From Diploscapter coronatus (taxonomy: Eukaryota; Nematoda; Chromadorea; Rhabditida; Rhabditidae), in the NCBI GenBank assembly GCA_964036155.1, contig OZ038422.1:53467201-53531200 (forward strand): 64,000 nt of DNA, in the 5' to 3' direction. Below the pieces are notes generated by a model. That model had not been told where the DNA came from. It ran no database searches and was given only the letters and a program-made list of their open reading frames with translations. How positions within the stretch are numbered: position 1 is the stretch's first letter; each line of letters starts with the position of its first letter. A program made the position numbers and the translations under genes. This document shows, in pieces, positions 12,161 to 22,433 of this stretch.

Positions 12161-12372
12161 AATATTTTACTGTTGCAGTAATTTTTTACCGTTACAGTAA
12201 ATTGAATTGTAATTTTTTTAACGTTGCGGTAAATTAAATTGTAATTTTTTTACCGTTACAGTAAATTGAATTGTAATTTTTTTACCGTTACAGTAAATTG
12301 AATTGTAATTTTTTTACCGTTACGGTAAATTTTAAAATTACCGTGACGGTAATTTTTACTTAGGTCCCACCC
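12160..12372. repeat. Right subterminal repeat array of the Harbinger element
   Basis: About five tandem units of roughly 31 bp with the core TTACCGTTACAGTAAATTGA followed by ATTGTAATTTTTT. The array ends in TTACCGTGACGGTAATTTTT and the terminal inverted repeat. The units are the reverse complement of those in the left array, as expected for subterminal binding sites in a symmetrical element. Confidence 0.88.
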
Positions 12373-13042
12373 CAGTACAAAATGTGCTCGAAAAATCTTT
12401 GTTGAAATTGCTAAAGTTCTTTAGATAATTTTTTCTCGCAGAAACTATAGTATTGTAGAATTTGACAAAGTGACAACGTTACTAGAGTGTATGGATCATT
12501 TAGCAAATCGAGCAATTATGAAATAAGAAATTTGAGGAATTTTGAATTATCTGAAGTCAATTCGAGAAGTTCGGTTTGTTAAAAATAGGAAATAAACAAT
12601 CGTAGCATCAAAAGACAACAGGAATTCGGACGACTGAACGCGAGATATCTTATTTAGCGAATATTTTTTCTCATTTGTAAATGATGATTTTAGAAAGAAA
12701 TGATCTTTTAACAGATAACATTATTGATTTGGGAATTGCCTAAATAGTGCCTTTACATTTCTCTGAAATTCATATCTGCAAATGATCTTCATCAACTTTA
12801 ATTACTAATTTCCTAGCTAACCTATCGTATACCTTTGATATTGAAAGGAACTTTTCTGCTAACTTCGAATTCTCCAATTATCATCCGCTGCGCACCACAG
12901 ATTTCAAATTCGCTAAATTACAAAATAAAAAAGCAGACTTTGTATTCAACCCAAATTCGCTGAACAGATTTGTGAACTGGGAAGGCCGGTATCAGCCAAT
13001 GATATCTTTCGAGAGTAGAGTGGACAAGGACAGTCGAGACCG

Positions 13043-13050
13043 TATAAAAG
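13043..13050 (+). promoter_or_regulatory. TATA box of small peptide gene, copy 1
   Basis: TATAAAAG lies 83 bp upstream of the ATG at 13126. The same box sits at exactly the same distance (25634, ATG 25717) in the paralogous gene. GATATC motifs (GATA-like) are nearby in both copies, which would fit gut or epidermal expression, but this is only suggestive. Confidence 0.7.
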
Positions 13051-13125
13051 GAGGACGATATCTCGAGATTCCAACAACGAATTCGACTCTTCAAGCTATC
13101 AGCTAAGTCTCCTCCTGCCTCAATC

Positions 13126-13541
13126 ATGCAGTCCAGAATTAACTTCGTCTCGATGTTCCTCCTCGGTTAGTCAGCAATTTTGGAATTCTTATCAGCTTTT
13201 TCGAAAAGTTTATCCAGTTGTTTGTAAAATCTATCCTCTTTCAAAGCCCAATAGTCTATTTAGAATATAAGTGAGCTGATTTTCAAACTAGATGTAGCTA
13301 ATTTCCCCCGAACTTTTTCAAAGAGAAATTACAGTGTTGGTCGCTCTGAATGCCTGCTCAGCTCAGTATTACTACAATAATTACAACACCTATGGAAACT
13401 ATGGAAATTATGGAAATGGATATTATCCATCAACCGTATGATTGTTTTCTAAATAAAAATGTTAAGATAATTTTATAGGGCTTCTACAACTCCTACAACC
13501 CCTTCAACCCATATTGCAATTATTACTATAATTATTATTGA
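13126..13541 (+). CDS. Small secreted Tyr/Gly/Asn-rich peptide, copy 1
   Basis: Three exons (13126-13165, 13335-13435, 13479-13541) encode 67 residues. A signal peptide (MQSRINFVSMFLLVLVALNA) is followed by a mature part dominated by YYYNNYNTYGNYGNYGNGYY. It ends in a Tyr/Asn-rich tail with a single Cys (NPYCNYYYNYY). The layout recalls nematode YGG-type secreted peptides (nlp-29/cnc groups, antimicrobial and epidermal) and structural Tyr-rich secretory proteins. The repeat here is YGN rather than YGG, so I assign no family. A strong TATA box at 13043 suggests regulated, possibly inducible transcription. The paralogue at 25717 differs at only a few positions. Confidence 0.88.
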
Positions 13542-13800
13542 TCTTTCATCTCATTCCTTTTCAAATTGTTAATTTAATAATTTTGAGCCTTAATAAATCT
13601 TTCAGTTTGCAATTCTCAAATTCATCGTATTTTAATTAATAAGAATAATGAATCATGCAACCTGAAAAATAATCCATCAACCAATATTTCACCAAGAACA
13701 AAACGAATGAACTTTGAAAAATTTCAGAAGTTGCTTACGTTGAATGTAAATTGATCACAGAGCTTGCATTGCAGATAGTTTACAACTCTAAAATTTAAAA

Positions 13801-14605
13801 AATATCTCAAGGGCTGATCAATTGAAAGAAGGTTAATACTTTAGCGATTTGACAAATACAATGAATTCTCAATTCATCGTTAAAATCATTCATCTTATCA
13901 ATCAAATGTCACCATTTCGGCTGTAGGCGACGTGCTAACCTTCATGCATTCACTGTTTCGGGTCTTTAATTTTCTCCAATTCATTAATCTTTAGTGATTT
14001 CCGTTCCTACCCAGACCAAAGGGGTTAAGAAATGTTGGTAGTAGATAAAATCACTAAAAATCCCTCGGCTGTTGCACACAACAGCAGTCTGTTCTCGAGA
14101 CGAACCATTAGTCCTGTGTGGCTAGGATAAGCCGACTGTCCTATTACAGAGAGTAGCCGACCCCGCTCAGCGGGAATAATAAGGCTAGGAAGAAAAAAAA
14201 TCGTGGATTCGTAATCGAATCTTTGACAAGCATAGCCTTCGAATGATTAACATTCATTTCAAACTCAATATCCTGAAGCAATAGTAAATTAGATTATGAA
14301 ATAATTTTGTGAATAACCTGTAAATTTCAAACTATTCGACACGTAAAATGGAGAACTTCAGTCTTATGAGTCTTGTGGTCGATTATTTTTGCAAAATTAC
14401 AGATGTTATTCTGTCTACCTCTGATACATTCTAGAAGTGAACGCTAATGTAAAATCATGCGAATGGACAGATGCATTTATTCGATTTTAGTATACATTAA
14501 AACATTCATCGACTGACGACATTTTAAATCAATACAATTTATTTGTGAACGAAATATCATAACAGATAAGAATAAATAATAGAGTTATAGTTTAGGTCTT
14601 CATTT
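13801..14605. other. Intergenic; GC-richer patch with hairpins
   Basis: No coding exon was found between the peptide gene block and the receptor gene. The patch from about 14065 to 14185 is GC-richer than its surroundings. It holds a small hairpin (GGCTGTTG CACA CAACAGC) and a second inverted element (CCCCGCT CAG CGGG) followed by a T-poor spacer. It could be a structured non-coding RNA but matches none I know. From about 14205 the sequence belongs to the receptor duplication (partner starting near 19873). Confidence 0.5.
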
Positions 14606-16868
14606 CTACGACTGAACTCGGCTCATTGTTGACTGTTCCATACCCGAGACTTTGACGACTGGTTGCGGTGAAATTTGTCCTGTTCTTCTAAATAGAATAC
14701 CATCTTATAATAAAATTTCCAAGAAACATTAATTTCTCACCGCATGCAAAATAGATTGATTATAGCTTTTCGTCTGGCAGGACTAGAAATTATAAATGAG
14801 AGCGGTATCGTTATCGACCACAAATATGCATCGATCAATTTTATAATATAATATATTCTGCCCTCGTCTTCAGAATCACTTTTGAAAAGCATAAAATCAG
14901 GCAATAAATATTCATAATTAAATAAAATGCGGCTGGTTAATAATAGAGATAATACCTAAATAATACATCTTTTACATACCGTAAAACCTTTATAGTTGAA
15001 ATCCCCCTAAAATAGACGCACTTCACACAAAATGCCAGATCTACACATTACCCAACTCAAATCATATAAAGAAGTGGTTTATATAATATTCTTTGGAATG
15101 TGTGGGGTATTTTTGCTTTTGATCGTAAGTTTCTACGATCACAAGATGAAGAAATATGACCGATTGAAAATTGCAAATTTTTCGAAAATAGGGATTGAAA
15201 CTAAAAATCACGGGATTTCAATTAAAGGCTTCACGGAAACTTTTCACAAAGAATGATAAAATATTACATGCTGACAAGCAAATGGCATCATCTGATATAG
15301 AATTCGTCGATTATCTGCTCCATAATTTCGGCTTGATAATTTTGCGAGACTTTGAAGTTTACGGTAAAATGCAAAATATGCCAATGTCGAAAGAAGTGCA
15401 CACATATCGATGCTCATAGCAATTAGCTAAGAAGAAATTTGATAATCAATTAATTTACGATATATTATTCACTAACCTGCACATATCTTACATATGAAAC
15501 ATCACCTTTAAAAAATAAAACGCCGCAACTTATTGTTCCTTGAATAACTGAAATAATGCCGCTGAAGATTGAAACAATCAATATGGTTTTGTACAGGTTA
15601 TTTCTAAATTTTTGATTAAAATAGAGTATTTTATCATTATGCATCCTGAATAAAATGTGCTACATGTTGAATTTCAGTAGAAAAGCTGTTTTTACTATCC
15701 TTTCCAGGGGTGAGCCGGAATTCTGGTTTCGGTTTCAAAAATTTTTAAATTTCATTTCGACCTATCCCTGATCCCTTCCGTCATATAATTCTATTTCAAG
15801 CCGACTTTTCACACTGAAACCTACTTGGTCAGAATTTTTGTCAGTGTTTCATTTCCATATAACAATGCATATCTTTGTAGAACTAGGCATATATTCAGTA
15901 GTGATAATGAATAACAAATGAAAGGTATTAATATAAAGAAAGCAATTATAAACGTGATACAAGTAATAGTCATTTCAACACCAAAGTAGTTCGCAATTAT
16001 TTCATTTCCTAAAATAAAATATATGTATATAACTTACTCAATTTGATAGTTTTAGAGAAGTTTCTATCGTTCGAATCTATATAGAATGATGAAGTATATT
16101 AATATACTTGTCACTTTTAAAATAGCTCAGTCTTATTGTTAAGAACACGTAAGAAAAAGATTAAGAACTCTTAGTAAAAAAGATAATTTGTAATACGTAA
16201 TGTACTTGCCGTTTAAGTCTATATATTGAAATACTAATTTCCATGTGCGTGAAAGAAGTGCAACAATAAAAATAACAGTTAACAGATATGAAAATGTACG
16301 AAACTTGGTTATTATCGGATAATATGGAGCCTGAAATTAATTATTTGAAAATATAATAGAATCATTATTAAGTAAATGTGAATTAAGAAAAAGGTAGGCA
16401 ATTCTAGACCCTTTTGCCATTTATTTTGAATGATGTGATGAAAGACGTTTATAGTTTTTCTTATTTTCTTCGCACCATTTCTTAATATCTCATTTAATTC
16501 ATCTATTCAATAGCCATTTTAAACAGGTACATTGTCAAAGCGATTTTTGATAACATTTCCAGCACCTCACATTTGGATGACAAGTATCATCAGGAAAATA
16601 CTGCAGAAATTAGACTAATTTTATCATCGAAAAAGAAATTTGCTCTAGATTAAATAATTTTAAATTAATGGCTAATGCCAATTTAACATTTACTGATTGC
16701 CATAAACAAATTTTACTACAAAAATAAAATGGCTTACCTCTCGTTTTTCATCAGTAATGCGAATGGAATATGCCATTAAAATTTGTAGTATTAGAGCAGG
16801 TATTTCAAAATATAAAAAGAATAAAAACATGAAAAAAACAACTGCTGTTTCCTCAGATGTACCTCTAA
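14606..16868 (-). CDS. Seven-transmembrane chemoreceptor-like gene, copy 1 (5' exon not found)
   Basis: Eight exons chain in phase: 16738-16868, 16210-16330, 15825-16008, 15477-15645, 15248-15426, 14980-15006, 14741-14932 and 14606-14687. Hydrophobic helices appear in each of the five larger upstream exons and in the 14741-14932 exon (LWSITIPLSFIISS). The last helix is followed by SPARRKAIINLF, the end-of-TM7 pattern of rhodopsin-like nematode receptors, and a Ser/Val/Gln-rich tail. The loop after TM5 (LSSRNYGADNRRILYQMMPF) resembles the LSxRYQxxEN motif of the Sra superfamily (sra/srb/sre), so chemosensation at the plasma membrane of sensory neurons is likely. The family is not certain. The first exon above must leave one base, so a short 5' exon is missing from this model. 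The intron after 16210 has a GC donor (gcaagt), kept in both copies. Confidence 0.82.
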
Positions 16869-16971
16869 CTGAAACTTTTTATTAGACTTCCAATTTTGAA
16901 GATTTGGAATTGTCACAACGACACTACGTTGCAACATGAAAATGACGCAACACTTTCTTGGAACTATTGCA

Positions 16972-17295
16972 ACGTGATTTGGAAGGGTGCGTAACATAAT
17001 CCACAAAACATTAGGAATACTAGGTAAGAGTTAGAGTAAGGGAGGCAAAACTTGGGAATATATCGATGTAGAGTAAGGCTATAAGGAACTATTATATAGG
17101 ATAGATCATGGTAGAGATGAATGAATAAATATCTAACGTTGCGTAAGATATTGGAGACTAAATTGATAACAATAACTTTGAGTATCCATTTTGAAATGTC
17201 TCATGCAACAATACGCTGGATTTACTTATTTTTGCTTCTTCTGTACTTTGGTGGATAACGTTACGCATCCTTCCAAAAATCATGTTGTGACAATT
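16972..17295. mobile_element. MITE-like insertion present only in receptor block copy 1
   Basis: Terminal inverted repeats are TTGGAAGGGTGCGTAACATA (about 16979) and the reverse complement of GTTACGCATCCTTCCAAAAA (about 17260-17279), extended outward by GCAACGTGAT / ATCATGTTGTGAC. The corresponding place in copy 2 (near 22535-22560) lacks this roughly 0.3-kb segment. There is no coding sequence. Superfamily is not assigned because the target duplication is unclear. Confidence 0.65.
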
Positions 17296-17299
17296 TCAG

Positions 17300-18170
17300 A
17301 GCTCCACAATTTTTTTAGTAAAATCATGAACAATTTTTAAATTTTGATAATATGATCACTTTTATTAGCTTTTTCTATATTGGTATATATATATTCATTG
17401 GTCATATTTGCTATAAATCGATATAGGACGATTTACCAGAATTAATAACTATTTCGCACAACAGAATTTTCTGAAATGAATGCAAGTTTAGATAAAATAT
17501 ATCTTAAAAATTAGGGCGTTGACAAGTTATTTTGACAGGTTAAATTATGATTTAGCAAAAATCAAATTAACCCTGCCCGATACGAGGATAACTTGAATTT
17601 TATAACTCAAAAGAGTCTGCTCACCGATCTTTTATAGTCGATGGAATTCAAAGGACAGACTATTTTGTAAAGTTTACTTATCATTTATACACTGAAAAGA
17701 ATCTTTTAATTGGAAAAGATAGGTGAAATATAAAAGTTTGAGCTTCGCAAATCGGCAGATGGAATTTTCCCGATAATGGTGTCTATTGTAATTAACTGTT
17801 CTAACATCAAGTAAAACTCGCCTAGTCAAATCAAATATGCATTAATGATGACTTTAACGAAATTTAAATGCCGCTGATCTTAGTCTACTCAAATATCAAT
17901 ATCTGCAAAGTATTATCATCTGCATTTGAAAGTTTAGAATGCTGAATTTAGTAAAATCGAAAGGTCTCATTAAATCGCTATCGCCCAATTAACACATTTC
18001 GTAATTTTGATTTCACGACAGCAAAAATTAAAATTAAAAAATTTATATGTAGAGGACGCAGGTGATATTCCTGATGTGAAGGCAGAGTTATGAAAGTATT
18101 TTTCTCAAAATCTGATGGGCTAATCAAGTTATAGCAAAAACCGCATGAAAAACGGATCAGTGTAACCAAA
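17300..18170. repeat. Upstream DNA of receptor block copy 1 (partner to about 23400)
   Basis: Nearly identical to 22570-23400. The match ends after GATCAGTGTAACCAAAG in both copies (about 18170 and 23400), marking the duplication breakpoint. It probably contains the missing first exon and promoter of the receptor genes on the minus strand, but I could not identify them. Confidence 0.8.
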
Positions 18171-18639
18171 GATATGAATTTTTGAAGGTGATATTCGAAA
18201 ACTTTTATAAAGACATTTGTTAGTTCTGTTTTGCTTGTTTCTGGAACATTCTCGAGTTTCTATGGGTTCTTATCATTCCCAAAATGATAAGCCACGCCCA
18301 TTCTGCAATAATGCATACGACTAGAAAAGTATAAAGATTGCGCTGCTCTTATAAATATTTTAAAAATGGAAAAATACTGAGTCGAGTTGTACCAATGAGA
18401 AGTTTGTCTGAGATAACTCACTGATTCCGGACCGAGTGAAAGAAATCGGTTCTGAGGGGTATATATAAATGTTTTTGAATTTACGCCGTACACTATCCTA
18501 TTTTTCCATCTGTATTCCTTAGCACATTGCTAGAATTATTACAAAATATTTCAAAAGTTCCTGAAACATGAAATCACTGAACTTTGCGAATATTATAGAC
18601 TGACACACGGATTTTTGTCCGATTATTTACTTCATTTGT

Positions 18640-18733
18640 GCCCTCCTGTGGAAGGCTGTTCCAAAATTTCGTTAGACCACTTCAGAAGAAGAGTCAGAAC
18701 GTTGTTAATACCTCAAACTTGGGTAATTAAACC
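18640..18733 (-). ncRNA. sl1: SL1 spliced-leader RNA gene, copy A
   Basis: On the minus strand the transcript begins with the complete 22-nt SL1 leader (GGTTTAATTACCCAAG...GAG, 18733 down to 18712), followed at once by a GT splice donor. Further on come a CTTC-TTCT-GAAG stem-loop, an Sm-site AAATTTTGGAA and a terminal stem-loop GCCTTCC-ACA-GGAGGGC. Length is about 94 nt, slightly under the usual 100 or so. It donates its leader to pre-mRNAs by trans-splicing. About 84 bp upstream (18734-18817) is conserved with the second copy and should contain the proximal sequence element of a snRNA-type promoter. Confidence 0.93.
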
Positions 18734-18817
18734 GAAGCTATCGGTGAAAATCGACAAACATACAGGTCTTATGGCATATCACGGTCAAGAATGCAATTCG
18801 AATCTTTCACTGTCTGG

Positions 18818-18974
18818 TTTCTTCTTTCTCTCGTCGATTCGATTCTTTTTCCTTCTCAAATAGGCACTCTATTTCTCTTATTGGCCGGAGGAAAAGAAAG
18901 AGTAGAGAGTGAGTATTGGTTAGAGAAGAAAAGAGTCAGGCAAAAGTGGAAAGGGCAAGAAAGATGGAGAGAAG
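18818..18974. promoter_or_regulatory. Spacer between divergent SL1 RNA genes
   Basis: A 157-bp non-repeated centre separates the two 178-bp inverted arms (18640-18817 and 18975-19152). Each arm holds one SL RNA gene plus its conserved upstream region, including ATGCAATTCGAATCTTTCAC and its mirror. Any shared enhancer would sit here; none is identified. Confidence 0.6.
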
Positions 18975-19058
18975 CCAGACAGTGAAAGATTCGAATTGCA
19001 TTCTTGACTGTGATATGCCACAAGACCTGTATATCTGCCGATTTTCACCGCTATCTTC

Positions 19059-19152
19059 GGTTTAATTACCCAAGTTTGAGGTATTAACAACGTTCTGACT
19101 CTTCGGAAGAAGTGGTCTAACGAAATTTTGGAACAGCCTTCCACAGGAGGGC
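19059..19152 (+). ncRNA. sl1: SL1 spliced-leader RNA gene, copy B
   Basis: The SL1 leader is at 19059-19080 with the GT donor at 19081. The middle stem-loop differs from copy A in its loop (CTTC-GGAA-GAAG) but keeps the stem. The Sm-like site AAATTTTGGAA is at 19123-19133, and the terminal stem-loop ends at 19152. It is transcribed rightward, head-to-head with copy A. The conserved upstream arm (18975-19058) carries the presumed promoter. Preserved pairing despite loop changes indicates a functional RNA rather than a dead repeat. Confidence 0.93.
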
Positions 19153-19222
19153 ATAATTAATGAAAAATAGATCTGATTTTACTTGACTATTCTTCAAATC
19201 GTAGAAAATGAAAATAAAAATA

Positions 19223-19472
19223 AAACGGGAATATGCACAACAAACAACTCGAAAGTGTCGTTGTTTTGGTCAGTTTTGACAGTTTTCGGCCTATAACTTT
19301 ATGTGAGAATCGAATCGAAAATTTTTCTAATGAAATCCACTTATCGCATCGAGATGAAGCGTTTGATATCAAATTTGATTGGTTTTGACGCATTCTTTTG
19401 ATTTTAGAATCTTTGAGTACGACATTGGCTACAACGTAAACAACGTGTATCCGGGCTCCGGGACCTCGATTA
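19223..19472 (-). repeat. Dispersed repeat, copy 1 (inverted relative to 29833-30062)
   Basis: This segment, ending in CTCCGGGACCTCGAT, matches the reverse complement of 29833-30062 over about 230 bp, including CGCATCGAGATGAAGCGTTT and ATAACTTTATGTGAGAATCG. No terminal repeats or coding potential are evident, and the class is unknown. The rest of 19153-20270 shows no gene; the open frame at 19478-19840 lacks support. From about 19873 the receptor duplication starts. Confidence 0.75.
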
Positions 19473-20270
19473 CATTGTTAGAGACCATTTCCAGAGAAAT
19501 AAATTTTGGGACTGTGCCAAGCCTTCCCTAAAAAATCTTCATTTTTACATAGAATGGCTAATAAACAAGATTTTATTTGAAAGGCAGAAAGAGTTTTTTT
19601 AATAGATCCATTTTGTTGCTTCATTTGAATTAAAAATGTATTATAGCAATTGATATCATTGAGACTAACATCATTTTCTTGTCTAACATACGAATCGAAT
19701 ATGTCATTCAAATTTGCATAAATATCGAAAGGGGCTGCAATAACTGGCAACAAGTGAGGATAAAACAGCATCAATTCAAATATGAATGATGGATTTTCGA
19801 GTGACATTGAACCTAGAAAAGCCACATAATAATTCAACATGTATTATCAGTTGATAATAAATCATTATATTGAGGATTCGTAATCGAATCTTGAGCAGCC
19901 TTCGAATGATTAACATTCATTTCAAATTCGATATCCTGAAACAATAGTAAATTAGATTATGGCACAATTTTATGGGCATCCTGTAACTGTCAAGCTATTC
20001 GAACATAAAATGGAGAACTTCAATCTTATGAGTCTTGTGGTCGATTATTATTGCAGAATTACAGATGTTATTCTATCTACTTCTGATTCATTCTAGAAGT
20101 GAATGCTAATGTAAAATCATGCGAATGGACAGATGCATTTATTCGATTTTAGTATATTAAACATTCATCAACTGACGACATTTAAAATTGATAAATTTAT
20201 TTGTGGACGAAATATTATAACAATAACAAATAAGAATAAAATAATAGAATTATATTTTAGGTCTTCATTT

Positions 20271-22433
20271 CTACGACTGAACTCGGCTCATTGTTGACTG
20301 TCCCACACTCGAGACTTGGACTAATGGTTGCGGTGAAATTTGTTTTTTTCTTCTAAACAGAATTATTATTTAATAATATAATTTCCAAGAAACGTTCATT
20401 TCTCACCGAATGCGAAATAGATTGCGTATAGCTTTTCGTCTGGTAGGGCTAGAGATTATAAATGAGAGCGGTATCGTTATCGACCACAAATATGCGTCGA
20501 TCAATTTTATAACATAATAATTAATTATTCTGTCCTCGTCTTCAGAATCATTTTTGGAAAATATAAAGTCAGGCAATAAATATTCATGATTAAATAAAAT
20601 GCAGCTGAATAATAATAGAGATAATACCTAAATAATACATCTTTTACATACCGTAAAACCTTTATAGTTGAAATCCCCCTAAAATAGACGCACTTCACAC
20701 AAAATGCCAGATCTACACATTACCCAACTCAAATCATATAAAGAAGTGGTTTATATAATATTCTTTGGAATGTGTGGGGTATTTTTGCTTTTGATCGTAA
20801 GTTTCTACGATCACAAAATGACAAAATATTACGTGCTGAAGGGCAAACGGCATCATCTGATATAGAATTCGTCGATTGTCTGCTCCATAATTCCGGCTTG
20901 ATAATTTTGCGAGGCTTTGAAATTTATGATAAAATGCAAAATATGCCGATGTCGAAAGAAGTGCACACATATCGATGCTCATAGCAATTAGCTAAGAAGA
21001 AATTTGATAATCAATTAATTTACGATATATTATTCACTAACCTGCACATATCTTACATATGAAACATCACCTTTAAAAAATAAAACGCCGCAACTTATTG
21101 TTCCTTGAATAACTGAAATAATGCCGCTGAAGATTGAAACAATCAATATGGTTTTGTACAGGTTATTTCTAAATTTTTGATTAAAATAGAGTATTTTATC
21201 ATTATGCATCCTGAATAAAATGTGCTACATGTTGAATTTCAGTAGAAAAGCTGTTTTTACTATCCTTTCCAGGGGTGAGCCGGAATTCTGGTTTCGGTTT
21301 CAAAAATTTTTAAATTTCATTTCGACCTATCCCTGATCCCTTCCGTCATATAATTCTATTTCAAGCCGACTTTTCACACTGAAACCTACTTGGTCAGAAT
21401 TTTTGTCAGTGTTTCATTTCCATATAACAATGCATATCTTTGTAGAACTAGGCATATATTCAGTAGTGATAATGAATAACAAATGAAAGGTATTAATATA
21501 AAGAAAGCAATTATAAACGTGATAAAAGCAATTATCATTTCAACACCAAAGTAGTCCGCAATTATTTCATTTCCTAAAATAAAATATATGTATATAACTT
21601 ACTCAATTTGATAGTTTTAGAGAAGTTTCTATCGTTCGAATCTATATAGAATGATGAAGTATATTAATATACTTATCACTTTTAAAATAGCTCAGTCTTA
21701 TTGTTAAGAACACGTAAGAAAAAGATTAAGAACTCTTAGTAAAAAAGATAATTTGTAATACGTGATGTACTTGCCGTTTAAGTCTATATTTAAATATACT
21801 GCTGTCCATACGAAGTAAAAAAATATAGCAATCAAAACAACAGTTAACAGATATGAAAATGTACGAAACTTGATTATTATCGGATAATATGGAGCCTGAA
21901 ATTAATTATTTGAAAATATAATAGAATCATTATTAAGTAAATGTGAATTAAGAAAAAGGTAGGCAATTCTAGACCCTTTTGCCATTTATTTTGAATGATG
22001 TGATGAAAGACGTTTATAGTTTTTCTTATTTTCTTCGCACCATTTCTTAATATCTCATTTAATTCATCTATTCAATAGCCATTTTAAACAGGTACATTGT
22101 CAAAGCGATTTTTGATAACATTTCCAGCACCTCACATTTGGATGACAAGTATCATCAGGAAAATACTGCAGAAATTAGACTAATTTTATCATCGAAAAAG
22201 AAATTTGCTCTAGATTAAATAATTTTAAATTAATGGCTAATGCCAATTTAATATTTACTGATTGCCATAAACACATTTTACTACAAAAATAAAATGGCTT
22301 ACCTCTCGTTTTTTATCAGTAATACTGATGGAATAGGCCATTAAAATTTGTAGTATTAGAGCAGGTATTTCAAAATATAAAAAGAATAAAAACATGAAAA
22401 TAGGCTTTTTTGCTTCCTCAGATATATCGTTAA
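20271..22433 (-). CDS. Seven-transmembrane chemoreceptor-like gene, copy 2 (one exon junction disrupted)
   Basis: Exons correspond one to one with copy 1, mostly at a constant offset of 5565 bp: 22303-22433, 21775-21895, 21390-21573, 21042-21210, an exon with upper end 20991, 20652-20678, 20407-20604 and 20271-20352. Most are in phase and end in SPTRRKAIRNLF and a Ser/Gln-rich tail. A deletion of about 110 bp relative to copy 1 (junction near 20820) removes the copy 1 splice donor of the fifth exon. The remaining GT dinucleotides there give the wrong phase for the next exon. So this copy is either a pseudogene or ends early or differently. Introns are almost identical to copy 1, while parts of the first two modelled exons differ strongly. 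Likely a plasma-membrane chemosensory receptor if functional. Confidence 0.72.

Larger units (their letters stand above)
5068..12372. mobile_element. Complete PIF/Harbinger DNA transposon, about 7.3 kb
   Basis: The ends are inverted repeats of about 35 bp with one mismatch: GGGTGAGACCTAAGTAAAAA on the left, and the reverse complement of the right end starts GGGTGGGACCTAAGTAAAAA. Both continue into TTACCGTCACGGTAA. Flanks carry a 3-bp target duplication, CAG, at 5065-5067 and 12373-12375. The paralogous block has the empty site with a single CAG at 24961-24963. CAG fits the CWG/TWA target preference known for Harbinger elements. Inside lie two genes on opposite strands with converging 3' ends: a plus-strand accessory gene (5930-8024) and a minus-strand DD35E transposase (8707-10856). 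Arrays of a palindromic subterminal repeat fill both ends. No disabling mutation is visible in either gene, which suggests a young and possibly autonomous copy. Confidence 0.93.
12373..13800. repeat. Duplicated block carrying the small peptide gene (partner 24961-26400)
   Basis: This stretch matches 24961-26400 closely in coding, intron, promoter and downstream DNA. Together with 4760-5064 it forms one 1.7-kb duplicated unit, split here by the transposon. The second copy's right end abuts the 3' end of protease copy 2. Confidence 0.9.

Noticed and set aside
18615..19144. Two related open frames encoding the same 60-residue protein as a gene pair, or a foldback transposon
   Set aside because: The matching sequence is the pair of SL1 RNA genes with their promoters; the open frames run antisense through the leader and are by-products.
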